Shown: positions 27,598 through 36,278, counted from the stretch's first letter. The stretch is DNA of 64,000 bases from Gordonia asplenii (GCF_012933505.1 NZ_JABBNB010000025.1:43944-107943), one strand, 5' to 3'. Made by a program: numbers and translations. Notes: generated by a model from the sequence alone, not told the origin.

Positions 27598-27642
27598 AAT
27601 AGTAGGTCTGTAAAGGCATTCTGCCTTTACAGACCTACTATT
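27598..27642. terminator. Long perfect hairpin, bidirectional terminator
   Basis: A 21-bp perfect stem (27598-27618 with 27622-27642, core AGTAGGTCTGTAAAGGC) and a 3-base loop, followed by TTCT. It lies between the convergent ends of the COG4705 operon and efeO. The stem is AT-richer than its surroundings. The remaining 27313-27597 holds no gene I can support. Confidence 0.85.
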
Positions 27643-27680
27643 CTGCAGATTTCTGACACCCGGTTCGGGGAATCAATCGG

Positions 27681-28886
27681 CTAGCCTCCCAGGACCAGGC
27701 CGGGTACTTGCGACAGGGTGCTGGAGAGCGCGTCGATCTTATTGGACAGGTCTTTGCGCTGTTCGGGAGTGACGGTGGTGTAGCTGACATATCCGTCGCC
27801 GTCGCGGAATTTGTCGATGGACGTGCGTACGTCGGCGAACTGTGCCGTGATCTTGTTCATCAATGTCGGGTTCTTCGCGGAGATCGTCGGCTGCATTTCG
27901 GCGATCAGTGTTTCAGCGCCGTCGACATTGGCGGCGAAGTCCCACAGGTCGGTGTGAGAGTACCGATCTTCCTCACCGCCGACTTTGGTGCGTGCGATCT
28001 CGTCGATCAGGGCCTGCGGCCCGTGGACGAACTGGCGGCTTTCGAAGGTGAAGGTCGGTTTGGTGATCTCGACGTGCAGCTTGGTCACCGAATCGAGGAG
28101 TCCCTTCGCCACGGCCGCGATGTTCGCGGCCGTGTCATCGGTCTTGGCGTGTGCGGCATCGGCAGGCGCGATCTGCCCGGCTGCATCCCCGACTTCTTGG
28201 GGTTGCGGCGGCCAGAGGAAGCGTTCGAGACGATGGAAGCCGACGAACGGGTCTTTACCGTCGCCGGTGTCGTCCCATCGCATGTCGATCAACGGATCGA
28301 GGTCGGGGAACGACTCGGCTACGGGTTCTATGCGCTCGTAAAAGGTGCGTACCTGACCGAATTGGCCGCGAGCCGCGTCGAGATTGCCGGCGGTGACGTT
28401 GCCCACGAAGACTTTCGTCTGGGCGAGCAGTCCGTCGACTTGGCCGCGAATGTAGTCGAGGTAGCGGGCTTTGGCGGCATTGACGTCGGCAGGTGCTTGC
28501 GACTTTTCTTTCTTGGAGCCTGATACGGTGATCTCTTTGCGTAGACCGGTCCCGACCATGCCGGGTTTGCATGCAACGGTGTAACTTCCCGGATCGACGA
28601 TCTCCACGGTCAGGTTACCGGACAGACCGGGTCCGATGTTCTCGACCTCACCGAGGACACGGTTGTTGTTGCCGTAGACGTAGAATTCGGTGACTTTGGA
28701 ACCGTTGTTTGTTACCGCGAAATTTACCGGACCGGTTTGCGCCTGGGTTGAGGCGAGATCACAGGATTCATTGGTCGACGTTACCGCGATTGCACCGTCA
28801 GCGCTCCGTTTGCCGGTGCAGCCGGCAATGAATGCCGGTGCTGTGGCCGCAAGCAGCACGACCGGAATGGTGATTCTCTTGTTCAC
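27681..28886 (-). CDS. efeO: Periplasmic iron-uptake lipoprotein EfeO
   Basis: A 401-residue exported lipoprotein of the EfeUOB ferrous iron system. The signal sequence ends in a lipobox with Cys23 (PAFIAGC). A cupredoxin-like domain (~35-125, Cys42, Cys106, Met110) is followed by an imelysin/M75 domain with the HxxE metal motif HRLE (218-221) in GFHRLERFLW. The protein is thought to bind and oxidise iron before handing it to EfeU. GTG 28886 is chosen because it puts the lipoprotein signal at the N-terminus. It starts 16 bases after the efeU stop. Third gene of an efeB-efeU-efeO operon. Confidence 0.94.
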   Translation of the reverse strand: MNKRITIPVVLLAATAPAFIAGCTGKRSADGAIAVTSTNESCDLASTQAQTGPVNFAVTNNGSKVTEFYVYGNNNRVLGEVENIGPGLSGNLTVEIVDPGSYTVACKPGMVGTGLRKEITVSGSKKEKSQAPADVNAAKARYLDYIRGQVDGLLAQTKVFVGNVTAGNLDAARGQFGQVRTFYERIEPVAESFPDLDPLIDMRWDDTGDGKDPFVGFHRLERFLWPPQPQEVGDAAGQIAPADAAHAKTDDTAANIAAVAKGLLDSVTKLHVEITKPTFTFESRQFVHGPQALIDEIARTKVGGEEDRYSHTDLWDFAANVDGAETLIAEMQPTISAKNPTLMNKITAQFADVRTSIDKFRDGDGYVSYTTVTPEQRKDLSNKIDALSSTLSQVPGLVLGG

Positions 28887-28902
28887 CTTCGATGTGTTCC
28901 TT

Positions 28903-29817
28903 TCAGATTCCGGCATCGGGGGTGGCCGGGGCTTGCGGTGGCGAATCGGTTGCGGACTGGGCTGGTATGCGAACACGATTCGCGCGGAGAAAGAAAGTCA
29001 ATACGACGACGATATAAAGGGACCAGGCGGCTATTTGCAGAACGGTGGGGTCGGGCCGGAAGTTGAATATCCCCGCCATGAGCGTTCCGTACCACGAGGA
29101 TCGGTCGTACTGCTCGGAGAAGTCGAACGCCAGGTTCGCCGACCCGGGTAACCAGCCGACCGTCTGAAGCGCTCGGACCCCGTAACCGAGGATTCCGGCA
29201 GCGACGAAGATCAGGAAGATACCGGTGTACAGAAAGAATTTGTGAAAGTTCAGTCGGACGGCACCGTGGTACAGAAGCACCGTCAACCCGATGGCAAGCA
29301 CAACGCCGGCAAGGAGCCCGATCAGCGGCCAGAGCCCGCCCGAGACGCTCTCGGCGTAGCCGACCATCAACAAGGCTGTTTCAAAGCCCTCACGGCCGAC
29401 CGCGAGAAACGCCATTCCCACTACCGCGGGCGCGCCGCTGATCAACGCCGACGACAGACCGGCTTTCAAGTCGGCGGAAATGTGCGCCGACGCCTTACTC
29501 ATCCAGAGCACCATGAATGTCACGATGGCGACGGCGACCAGCGAGGCGACGCCTGCGATCGCCTCGGCGGTCAGTGTGGACACCGTCGACGTACCGAAAT
29601 GAATGGCGAGGAAGATTCCGATCACCATCGCGACCGCCGCGCAGACACCCACCCAAATCCATTTCACGGCGTCGCGGCGATCCGATTTGACGAGAAACGC
29701 GATCAGAACCATCACGACGATGCCCGTTTCCAGTCCCTCGCGGACACCGATCAACCCACTGCCGAATAGCTGTGCGGGTACTGACGGACTCGCCACAATC
29801 ATGTCAAAATGCTCCAT
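28903..29817 (-). CDS. efeU: FTR1-family iron permease EfeU
   Basis: A 304-residue, seven-helix permease that carries iron across the cytoplasmic membrane. Both REGLE-type iron motifs are present: VREGLETG (Arg26-Glu30) and GREGFETA (Arg142-Glu146), in helices 1 and 4. Homologous to the yeast Ftr1 permease that works with a ferroxidase. It follows efeB by 45 bases and precedes efeO. The acidic C-terminal tail after the last helix is non-conserved. Confidence 0.95.
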   Translation of the reverse strand: MEHFDMIVASPSVPAQLFGSGLIGVREGLETGIVVMVLIAFLVKSDRRDAVKWIWVGVCAAVAMVIGIFLAIHFGTSTVSTLTAEAIAGVASLVAVAIVTFMVLWMSKASAHISADLKAGLSSALISGAPAVVGMAFLAVGREGFETALLMVGYAESVSGGLWPLIGLLAGVVLAIGLTVLLYHGAVRLNFHKFFLYTGIFLIFVAAGILGYGVRALQTVGWLPGSANLAFDFSEQYDRSSWYGTLMAGIFNFRPDPTVLQIAAWSLYIVVVLTFFLRANRVRIPAQSATDSPPQAPATPDAGI

Positions 29818-29862
29818 TCTGGGGCCTATTCGGACCGCAACGGTAGATGCGGCGATGACGAA

Positions 29863-31185
29863 CTAATTGTCGAAAAGCGTTTGGCCCCACCACTGACCCG
29901 CACCGACTCCGGGCGGGCATCCGAATAGTGCTGATCCGACGTGGGTGATGTATTCGTTGAGGCCGTCGCGCTCGGCGAGTGCCTGCTGCATGGGGACGAA
30001 TTGTCGATGCGGGTCGCGGCAGAAGGCGATGAAGAACAGCCCGGCGTCGAGATGGCCGAAGCCGTCGCTACCATCGGTGAAGTTGTAGCCGCGCCGCAGT
30101 AGTTTCACCCCGCCGAGGTTGTCGGCGTGCGCCAGCCGCACGTGCGCGGTCCGCGGAATTACCGGTGCTGTGCCGTCGCTGAGCTGGAAGTTGGGTGCAT
30201 CGAACTCGCCGGTCTGCCCAAGCGGTGCCCCGTCGCCCTTCGTGCGCCCGATCACGGCTTCCTGTTCGAATAGCGAGGTGCGGTCCCACCGCTCGATATG
30301 CATCCGGATTCGGCGAGCGACAAGATAGCTCCCACCTGTCATCCATTGGGTGGCCGGCGTGTTGTCGGACCTGTCCACCCACACCCACCGATCCAACAGG
30401 GCTGTGTCTTCGGCTTTCAGGTTGGCAGTACCGTCCTTGAATCCGAACATGTTGCGGGGCGTGTGCTGGCTGATCGACGTACTCGAGGTCCGGCCGAACC
30501 CCAACTGCGACCACCGGACGCTGACGACACCGAAACCCATGCGCGCGAGATTGCGAATGGCGTGCACGGCTACCTGCGGGTCATCCGCGCACGCTTGCAC
30601 GCAGATGTCGCCACCGCTTCGCGCCGGGTCGAGCTGATCCTTGCCGAATGCCTCCAACGGGGCCAGTGCCGCCGGCCGGCGATGGGCGAGACCGAAACGG
30701 TCGTCGCGAAAGGGGTCGGAGGCGTCGGGCCCGAACAATGACGGCCCGAATCCGATGGTCAGGGTGAGCGACGCCGCCGCAAGACCCAGCGCTTCTCCCG
30801 TGTCGGTCGGCGGGAGGTAATCATTCAGACCGACCGCACCACCGGCAAAGGTTTCCTCTCCGCGCGTCATCCGTTCGGCGGCCACGGTCCATTGCTGAAG
30901 CATGCGGGCGAGCTCGGATTTGCTTCGAGTGATCACGTCAAAGGACGCGAAATGCAGACGATCTTGGGCCGCAGTCACGATTCCCGCCTGCCGCTCGCCG
31001 CGGAACTCGATCGGCTCGACGTCCATGGCGGCCACTGAATGCCGTACAATCACGGCGCCGGCCGTGGCCGTGGCAGCGGTGGTTCCCGCCGCGCCGACGA
31101 CCGCTGCGCTCAACAGGGCTCGACGTGACAGCCGAGGCCCGCCGCGGCCCGCATGCGCGGCGTCGGAGGGGTGATCATCGTTCAC
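29863..31185 (-). CDS. efeB: Tat-exported DyP-type heme peroxidase EfeB
   Basis: A 440-residue dye-decolourising peroxidase exported by the Tat route (RLSRRALLSAAVVGAAGTTA, residues 18-37). The family signature GFKDGT (248-253) with catalytic Asp251 is present, as is a candidate proximal heme His348 in IPRTAHVRLAHADN. EfeB acts in the ferrous iron system as a peroxidase that oxidises Fe(II) or, as proposed for E. coli, extracts iron from heme. First gene of the operon, although efeU is more often first. Its upstream region has a CCCTAA-N6-TTAGGG palindrome. Confidence 0.95.
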   Translation of the reverse strand: MNDDHPSDAAHAGRGGPRLSRRALLSAAVVGAAGTTAATATAGAVIVRHSVAAMDVEPIEFRGERQAGIVTAAQDRLHFASFDVITRSKSELARMLQQWTVAAERMTRGEETFAGGAVGLNDYLPPTDTGEALGLAAASLTLTIGFGPSLFGPDASDPFRDDRFGLAHRRPAALAPLEAFGKDQLDPARSGGDICVQACADDPQVAVHAIRNLARMGFGVVSVRWSQLGFGRTSSTSISQHTPRNMFGFKDGTANLKAEDTALLDRWVWVDRSDNTPATQWMTGGSYLVARRIRMHIERWDRTSLFEQEAVIGRTKGDGAPLGQTGEFDAPNFQLSDGTAPVIPRTAHVRLAHADNLGGVKLLRRGYNFTDGSDGFGHLDAGLFFIAFCRDPHRQFVPMQQALAERDGLNEYITHVGSALFGCPPGVGAGQWWGQTLFDN

Positions 31186-31265
31186 GACGCAGCCGCGCCA
31201 TCACAGGTCACTGCTGTCGCGGCCCGTGCGCTACAACCAATCCGCCAATACATAAGCGCATCCTG

Positions 31266-31283
31266 CCCTAACTATACTTAGGG
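31266..31283. promoter_or_regulatory. CCCTAA-N6-TTAGGG palindrome between efeB and a histidine kinase gene
   Basis: Perfect 6-base arms flank CTATAC. It overlaps a TATACT -10-like hexamer on the + strand (31273-31278), ~55 bases before the kinase start and ~80 bases upstream of efeB. Just beyond it the - strand reads TTCAGTGTCCC, like the core of the direct-repeat operator. Candidate metal-regulator (DtxR/IdeR-like) or response-regulator site. Confidence 0.4.
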
Positions 31284-31333
31284 GACACTGAAGCGAAGTT
31301 TCGCCGAGATTGCCACGCCGTTAGTGTCGACGA

Positions 31334-32731
31334 GTGCGCAGGCGACTCACGGCCGCAATCCTTCGGATACGGCAACGGCTTCAACCGGTACGCGCGCGGC
31401 TCACGGTCGTCGCCACCGGTCTGATGACTGTCGGGCTACTTTTCGCCGCGATCCTCATTCTTGTCACGCTTCACCAGTTGTTGCTGCGTGCGGCCGATGC
31501 CGCAACCCACGCCCGCGCCGCCCAGATCGGTCAAGTCTTGTCGACCGAAGGTCTTCGCGGCGTCGACGCCCCCTTGCTCGCCACAGCCCACAACGTGACC
31601 TTGATTCAGGTGATCGACTCGCACGGCGTCATCCAGCTGACCAACGATGAGCGGTTCGGCAGACCAATGGCTCGACCGATGCCGCCCGGAGAACGCTCCA
31701 CGCTGCACGGCACTCACGGTGACGCCACCGACGAAGAATTTCAAGCGACAGCATTGGGAGTGGCGAGTCCCCAGGGCCCGATGACGGTCGTGGTCGGCGC
31801 AGCCGAGAGCCCCATCAACTGGACGGTCCTCATCGTCGCGATCCTGTGCTGCATCGTGTTTCCCGTCATCGTCATCCTGATGGCGGTACTCACCCACCAC
31901 TTCGTCGGCAGGACGCTGCGGCCGGTCATGGCGATAGTCCACCGCGTCGGCGATATCACCGGCGGAGACCTGGACCAACGAGTCCCGGTGCCCAACACCG
32001 ACGATGAGATCGCCACTCTCGCACGGACGATGAACGCGATGCTCGACCGGATCGAATCGGCTCGCGCACAACAACTTCAATTCGTCGGTGACGCCTCCCA
32101 CGAACTCAACAGCCCGCTGACCACTCTGGTCGGACTTCTCGACCTGGCCCGCACGAAGAACACCGCGATCGAACCGGCCACGATCGAAACCGTCATGTTG
32201 CCCGACGCGCTGCGCCTGCAACAGATGGTCGCCGACCTGCTATTGCTGGCCCGAGCCGACGAACGCGGCGTCCCTCTTCGGGTCGGCGACGTCGACCTCG
32301 ACGACATCGTCAGCGCCGAGGCGACACGCCTGGCAGCGCTGTCGCCACACACGGTCGAGGCGCATATCGTCGCCGCCCGCGTGCGCGGTGACGGCGAGAA
32401 GCTCACGCGCGCCCTACGCAACATCGCCGACAACGCCGGCCGCCACGCGATGAGCACAGTCACCTTCACCATGGCCGTAGACTCGCACGACGCGACGGTG
32501 ACCATCACCGTCACCGACGACGGCGACGGAATCCCCGACGACGACAAACACCGAGTCACCGAACGATTCGTACGCCTCGAATCGGCACGTGACCGCGGCA
32601 GCGGCGGTTCCGGACTCGGCTTGGCCATTGTGGCCGAAATCGTGCGTGCCCATCACGGAGGGATTCTGATCGCCGACGCGCCCGAGGGCGGAGCCACTGT
32701 TGGGTTCACCCTGCCGAGCGAGGCCCGATGA
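31334..32731 (+). CDS. Sensor histidine kinase 1
   Basis: A 465-residue membrane kinase: helix 1 (~22-45), extracytoplasmic sensor ~115 residues, helix 2 (~163-188), HAMP, then a HisKA dimerisation helix with the phosphorylated His256 in FVGDASHELNSPL. The ATPase domain has the N box NIADNAGRHA, G1 DDGDGIPDD and G2 GSGGSGLGLAI. The H box has Asn where Arg is usual (SHELRSPL), a mild variation. The start is GTG 31334. It is about the same length as kinase 2 at 34786, with matching H-box context and sensor layout, so they are paralogues. Its partner is presumably the regulator that ends 6 bases away on the other strand. Confidence 0.94.
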   Translation: MRRRLTAAILRIRQRLQPVRARLTVVATGLMTVGLLFAAILILVTLHQLLLRAADAATHARAAQIGQVLSTEGLRGVDAPLLATAHNVTLIQVIDSHGVIQLTNDERFGRPMARPMPPGERSTLHGTHGDATDEEFQATALGVASPQGPMTVVVGAAESPINWTVLIVAILCCIVFPVIVILMAVLTHHFVGRTLRPVMAIVHRVGDITGGDLDQRVPVPNTDDEIATLARTMNAMLDRIESARAQQLQFVGDASHELNSPLTTLVGLLDLARTKNTAIEPATIETVMLPDALRLQQMVADLLLLARADERGVPLRVGDVDLDDIVSAEATRLAALSPHTVEAHIVAARVRGDGEKLTRALRNIADNAGRHAMSTVTFTMAVDSHDATVTITVTDDGDGIPDDDKHRVTERFVRLESARDRGSGGSGLGLAIVAEIVRAHHGGILIADAPEGGATVGFTLPSEAR

Positions 32732-32736
32732 CGGTC

Positions 32737-33417
32737 TCAGCCGCCACCGTCGGCGGCAAGTCGGTATCCCACCCCGCGCACCGTCTCAATCGCCTTGCAC
32801 CCGAACGGACTATCAATCCGGCGCCGGAGGTAACTGATGTACACCTCGACCAGATTCTCGTCGCCGCGGTAGTTCGCATCCCACACGGAATTCAGTACCT
32901 CGGCTTTCGAGACCACCTGCCCCTTGTGTCTCATCAGGAACTCCAACACTCCGAACTCGCGGGCGGTCAACTCCACCTGTACCTCACCGCGACGAACCGT
33001 GTGCCCCGCTGGATCCAGCCGCAAGCTTCCCGCCTCCAATATCGCCGGCCGCTCGGGTGCCCCTCGACGGGCCAGGGCGCGGATCCTGGCGATCAACACG
33101 ACGAACGAGAACGGCTTCGTCAGATAGTCATCGGCGCCGAAATCGAACGCGTCGGCCTGGTCGTACTCGCCGTCCTTGGCAGTCAACATCAAGATCGGCG
33201 TCCACACTCCCTCGCTCCGCAAGGTCCGGACAACCTCGTAACCGTTGCGACCCGGCATCATGATGTCGAGGACGATCACTTCGAACTGCTCGTGCGAGGC
33301 CCGCTCCAGGCCGGCCGCTCCGTCAGGTTCAACGGTGACAACCCAGCCTTCCGCGGCAAGCATGCGCCGCACCGTCTCCGCGACGTTGGGATCATCGTCC
33401 ACCACGAGAATGCGCAT
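32737..33417 (-). CDS. OmpR/PhoB-type response regulator 1
   Basis: A 226-residue response regulator. The receiver opens MRILVVDDDP, with phosphoacceptor Asp51 in VIVLDIMMPG, the switch Thr in MLTAKDGEYD and Lys in DYLTKPF. The winged-helix output domain has ELTAREFGVLEFLMRHKGQV and VEVYISYLRRRID, ending ETVRGVGYRL. ATG 33417 starts exactly at the receiver. It is convergent with kinase 1 rather than in the same operon, which is unusual. Very similar to regulator 2 at 34009. Likely binds the TTCAGC direct repeats in this region. Confidence 0.95.
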   Translation of the reverse strand: MRILVVDDDPNVAETVRRMLAAEGWVVTVEPDGAAGLERASHEQFEVIVLDIMMPGRNGYEVVRTLRSEGVWTPILMLTAKDGEYDQADAFDFGADDYLTKPFSFVVLIARIRALARRGAPERPAILEAGSLRLDPAGHTVRRGEVQVELTAREFGVLEFLMRHKGQVVSKAEVLNSVWDANYRGDENLVEVYISYLRRRIDSPFGCKAIETVRGVGYRLAADGGG

Positions 33418-33557
33418 TCGTTCACTATCGCCTATCGGCAACGTTCACCGAACACGCGCCCGTGGCCCGATATCGACCGCGTGCATCTGATCCGCTATCC
33501 GGTCCATCGCCGAGTCGGGGTCATGGACATTCAGCCCGGAGTCGGGCATAGCGAGGC

Positions 33558-33584
33558 TTCAGCAGCTCCCAGCGTCCCTTCAGT
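33558..33584 (+). promoter_or_regulatory. Direct-repeat operator, site 2
   Basis: TTCAGC (33558), CCCAGC (33568) and TTCAGT (33579), with the same 10/11-base spacing as site 1, about 65 bases before the small exported protein. It shares the core CAGCGTCCCTTCAG. Confidence 0.65.
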
Positions 33585-33649
33585 CACGCGCACGCATGCT
33601 AGGCACGGTCAGGCCCCCACCTGGCACAACCACAGAAGGGACACCACCG

Positions 33650-33940
33650 ATGAACACCCAGAAGATCAAGACCTCACTGGCAGCCGCGGTCTTCGGCGCA
33701 GCGATCCTCGGCGGCGCCGGCTACGGGCTAGCCAACGCAACGACGTCGACCACACCGGCCCCAGCCACCCACCACTCCACTACCACTCATGCCGGCGACA
33801 AGGCCGACCGCGTCGACACACCTGAACCCGGCGACACCTCCGACGCACCCGGCAGCGTCGATAAACCCGAGCCCGGCGACACCCCCGACGCACCCGGTGC
33901 CGTCGATAAACCCGAGCCCGGCGACACACCCGATCACTGA
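33650..33940 (+). CDS. Small exported repeat protein inside the two-component cluster
   Basis: A 96-residue protein with a hydrophobic N-terminal signal (KTSLAAAVFGAAILGGAGYG) and a Thr/His/Pro linker. The C-terminus is built from imperfect 15-residue repeats of the type KPEPGDTPDAPGAVD (about 2.5 units, a 45-bp DNA tandem repeat from ~33815 to 33940). ATG 33650 has AAGGG upstream. No enzymatic domain; it could be an exported sensor accessory, wall-associated or metal-binding peptide. It is placed between regulator 1 (divergent) and regulator 2 (co-directional) and preceded by site 2, so it is probably a direct target. Confidence 0.75.
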   Translation: MNTQKIKTSLAAAVFGAAILGGAGYGLANATTSTTPAPATHHSTTTHAGDKADRVDTPEPGDTSDAPGSVDKPEPGDTPDAPGAVDKPEPGDTPDH

Positions 33941-34008
33941 CGAGAGGGTGCGGTGTTCCGACAAGTCGCCGCACCGATCGCATCTTCCGACGACGAAAGG
34001 AGTGGCGC

Positions 34009-34683
34009 GTGCGGGTATTGGTGGTCGAAGACGACCGGAACGGCGCCGAAACACTTCGCCGCGCCCTCCTCGCCGACGGCTGGGTAGTCGACGTCTGCCG
34101 AGACGGCGACACAGGACTCATTCAGGCGAGTAGCGGCACCTACCACGCGATCATCCTCGACATCATGCTCCCCGGCCTCAACGGATATGAGGTCGTCCGT
34201 TCGCTCCGGACCGACGGAATCGCAACACCTGTGCTGATGCTCAGCGCCAAAGACGGCGAATACGACCAAGTCGACGCATTCGACCTCGGAGCTGACGACT
34301 ACCTCACGAAACCGTTCTCACTCACCGTCCTGGCGGCGCGGCTGCGAGCCCTCGTGCGGCGTGGGACACCCGCCCGGCCACCCACGTTGACCGCGGGCAC
34401 CTTGACCCTCGATCCTGCCGGGCACACCGTCCACCGCGGCGACACCGAGATATCTCTTACCCCAAGGGAATTCGCAGTCCTCGAATTCCTGATGCGCCAC
34501 AAGGGGATCGTCGTCACCAAGACGGAGATCCTGCGCGGCGTCTGGGACCTGAACTTCACCGGAGACGACAATCTGGTCGAGGTGTACATCGGCTATCTCC
34601 GGCGACGAATCGACCGGCCGTTCGGGTGTTCGTCGATCGACACGATCCGCGGGCTCGGGTACCGCCTCGTCGACAGCACCTGA
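34009..34683 (+). CDS. OmpR/PhoB-type response regulator 2
   Basis: A 224-residue paralogue of regulator 1: receiver MRVLVVEDDR, phosphoacceptor Asp51 in AIILDIMLPG, LSAKDGEYDQ, DYLTKPFS. The DNA-binding domain includes SLTPREFAVLEFLMRHKG and VEVYIGYLRRRID. The start is GTG 34009, with AAAGGAG 8 bases upstream. The recognition-helix regions of the two regulators are nearly identical, so they may bind the same sites. The partner kinase lies convergent downstream (34786). Confidence 0.95.
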   Translation: MRVLVVEDDRNGAETLRRALLADGWVVDVCRDGDTGLIQASSGTYHAIILDIMLPGLNGYEVVRSLRTDGIATPVLMLSAKDGEYDQVDAFDLGADDYLTKPFSLTVLAARLRALVRRGTPARPPTLTAGTLTLDPAGHTVHRGDTEISLTPREFAVLEFLMRHKGIVVTKTEILRGVWDLNFTGDDNLVEVYIGYLRRRIDRPFGCSSIDTIRGLGYRLVDST

Positions 34684-34785
34684 CCAGGTCGGAACAGTCC
34701 AGCGCCGCCGTCATCAACGCCGCCGCCACCTGGCACAACGCTGCGATCGACGCATCACCTACTACCACCGCTGGGAGTCAGTCAG

Positions 34786-36180
34786 TTAGGCCAGCGGCAG
34801 AGTGATGACCACCTCGGCGCCGCCCAGCTGAGACGATCCGATCCGCACCCCGCCATGGTGTGCGCGGACGATCTCATCGACGATGGCCAAGCCCAACCCC
34901 GCTCCGCCGCTGCCGCGCTCGCGGTGGCTGTCCAGGCGGACGAATCGATCCAGTACTCGTTCTCGATCCTCCGCGGGTATTCCCGGCCCGTCGTCGGAGA
35001 CCACAACCGCGCCAACCTGTCTGGCGCTGTCGACCGCCATCGACACCTCGACCCGAGATCTTGCGTACCGCACGGCGTTGTCGACCACATTGCGCAGCGC
35101 CCGATCCAGTTTGGCTCGATCCCCCCTCACCCGCATCGCGGCGATGCGTGCGGCCACCCCGACGGTCGACAATTGCTCCAGTCGGCGAACCTGCTCGCCG
35201 ACGATGTCGTCGACGTCGACATCCGAGACCCGAAGCGGAGTTCCTCGCTCATCGGATTTGGCTAGCAGCAGTAGATCATCAACCAGTTGCTGAAGTCGCT
35301 GAGCCTCTGGAAACAGCATGCCGGTGATCGTCGACTCATCGATCGGTTCACCGGTTGTGCGTGCGATATCGAGAATCCCGACGATCGTCATCAACGGACT
35401 GCGCAACTCATGCGACGCATCCCCGACGAACCGCAGCTGCTGCTCCCGTGCCTCATTCAACCGCGCCAACATCTGGTTCATGGTCCGTGCGAGGCCCGCG
35501 ATCTCGTCGTGTGTCCGTGGTACCGACACCCGCTTACGAAGATCAGTACTGGTGATCGTGCTCACCTGAGCGCGGATCCGCGCTACCGGCCGCAATGTTC
35601 GCCCGCTGACATAGAAGGCGCTGCCCGCCAGTAGCACCAGGATGATCGGAAAGACCAACGCGAGCAGCACCGCGACGGTTGTGACAACCGAATCGATCGG
35701 GCCTTCCGCAGCGCCGACGACGATCGTCACCGCACCCGACGACGTCGCCACCCCCACGACCGAGGCGCGGTATTCGGTCGGATCCGCGCCGTAGGTGACA
35801 CCGTCGACGGTGCGACGCGTACCCGCCGACATCGGAAGAACGTGGGCGATGCCACGCACACCATGCGTGCCTGCCACCAGACGCCCCCGACTGTCGATGA
35901 CCTGAACCACGTCGATACCCGTCGTCGCGGCCAATGCGTCGGCATCGATCCCGGCCACGGTTTCCACCTGAACGACGGACGCCACGGCCAGCGCCCTCGA
36001 CCCCGTCGCCGCATCCGCCGAATCAGTCAGCGAGGCGTGCACCAGAAACAGCATGATCGCGGCTGCGATCGCCAACGCGGCTGCCAACAGCACCGTCACC
36101 AACGCCGTGAGCCGAACACGGACACCACCGGTACGTTCGCGTACAAACGTCACAAGGAGTCGGACACGGCCGTTCATCAT
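34786..36180 (-). CDS. Sensor histidine kinase 2
   Basis: A 464-residue paralogue of kinase 1: helix 1 (~25-48), ~115-residue sensor, helix 2 (~165-190), HAMP with GRTLRPVARI, and phosphorylated His257 in FVGDASHELRSPL. The ATPase boxes are NVVDNAVRYA, DDGPGIPAE and GSGGAGLGLAI. It is convergent with regulator 2 and divergent from the DUF2233 gene, with operator site 3 in between. The extracytoplasmic sensor regions of the two kinases share length and layout (IDVVQVIDSRGRLVAG against VTLIQVIDSHGVIQLT), so they may sense related signals. Confidence 0.94.
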   Translation of the reverse strand: MMNGRVRLLVTFVRERTGGVRVRLTALVTVLLAAALAIAAAIMLFLVHASLTDSADAATGSRALAVASVVQVETVAGIDADALAATTGIDVVQVIDSRGRLVAGTHGVRGIAHVLPMSAGTRRTVDGVTYGADPTEYRASVVGVATSSGAVTIVVGAAEGPIDSVVTTVAVLLALVFPIILVLLAGSAFYVSGRTLRPVARIRAQVSTITSTDLRKRVSVPRTHDEIAGLARTMNQMLARLNEAREQQLRFVGDASHELRSPLMTIVGILDIARTTGEPIDESTITGMLFPEAQRLQQLVDDLLLLAKSDERGTPLRVSDVDVDDIVGEQVRRLEQLSTVGVAARIAAMRVRGDRAKLDRALRNVVDNAVRYARSRVEVSMAVDSARQVGAVVVSDDGPGIPAEDRERVLDRFVRLDSHRERGSGGAGLGLAIVDEIVRAHHGGVRIGSSQLGGAEVVITLPLA

Positions 36181-36218
36181 TCGAGACTAGCCAGCTAAAA
36201 CGTGCGTACCTGGGAGTC

Positions 36219-36235
36219 TTCAGCGTCCCTTCAGC
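36219..36235. promoter_or_regulatory. Direct-repeat operator, site 3
   Basis: TTCAGCGTCCCTTCAGC, identical over 17 bases to site 1. It lies between the divergent kinase 2 and DUF2233 genes, 43 bases before the latter. Confidence 0.7.
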
Positions 36236-36278
36236 ATTCCAAAGGCTGACCACAGCGCCCGCAGAGCACTCTCGACAC

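Noticed and set aside
27598..27642. Insertion-sequence terminal repeat
   Set aside because: The two arms face each other across only 3 bases and no transposase or target duplication is present; a terminator fits better.
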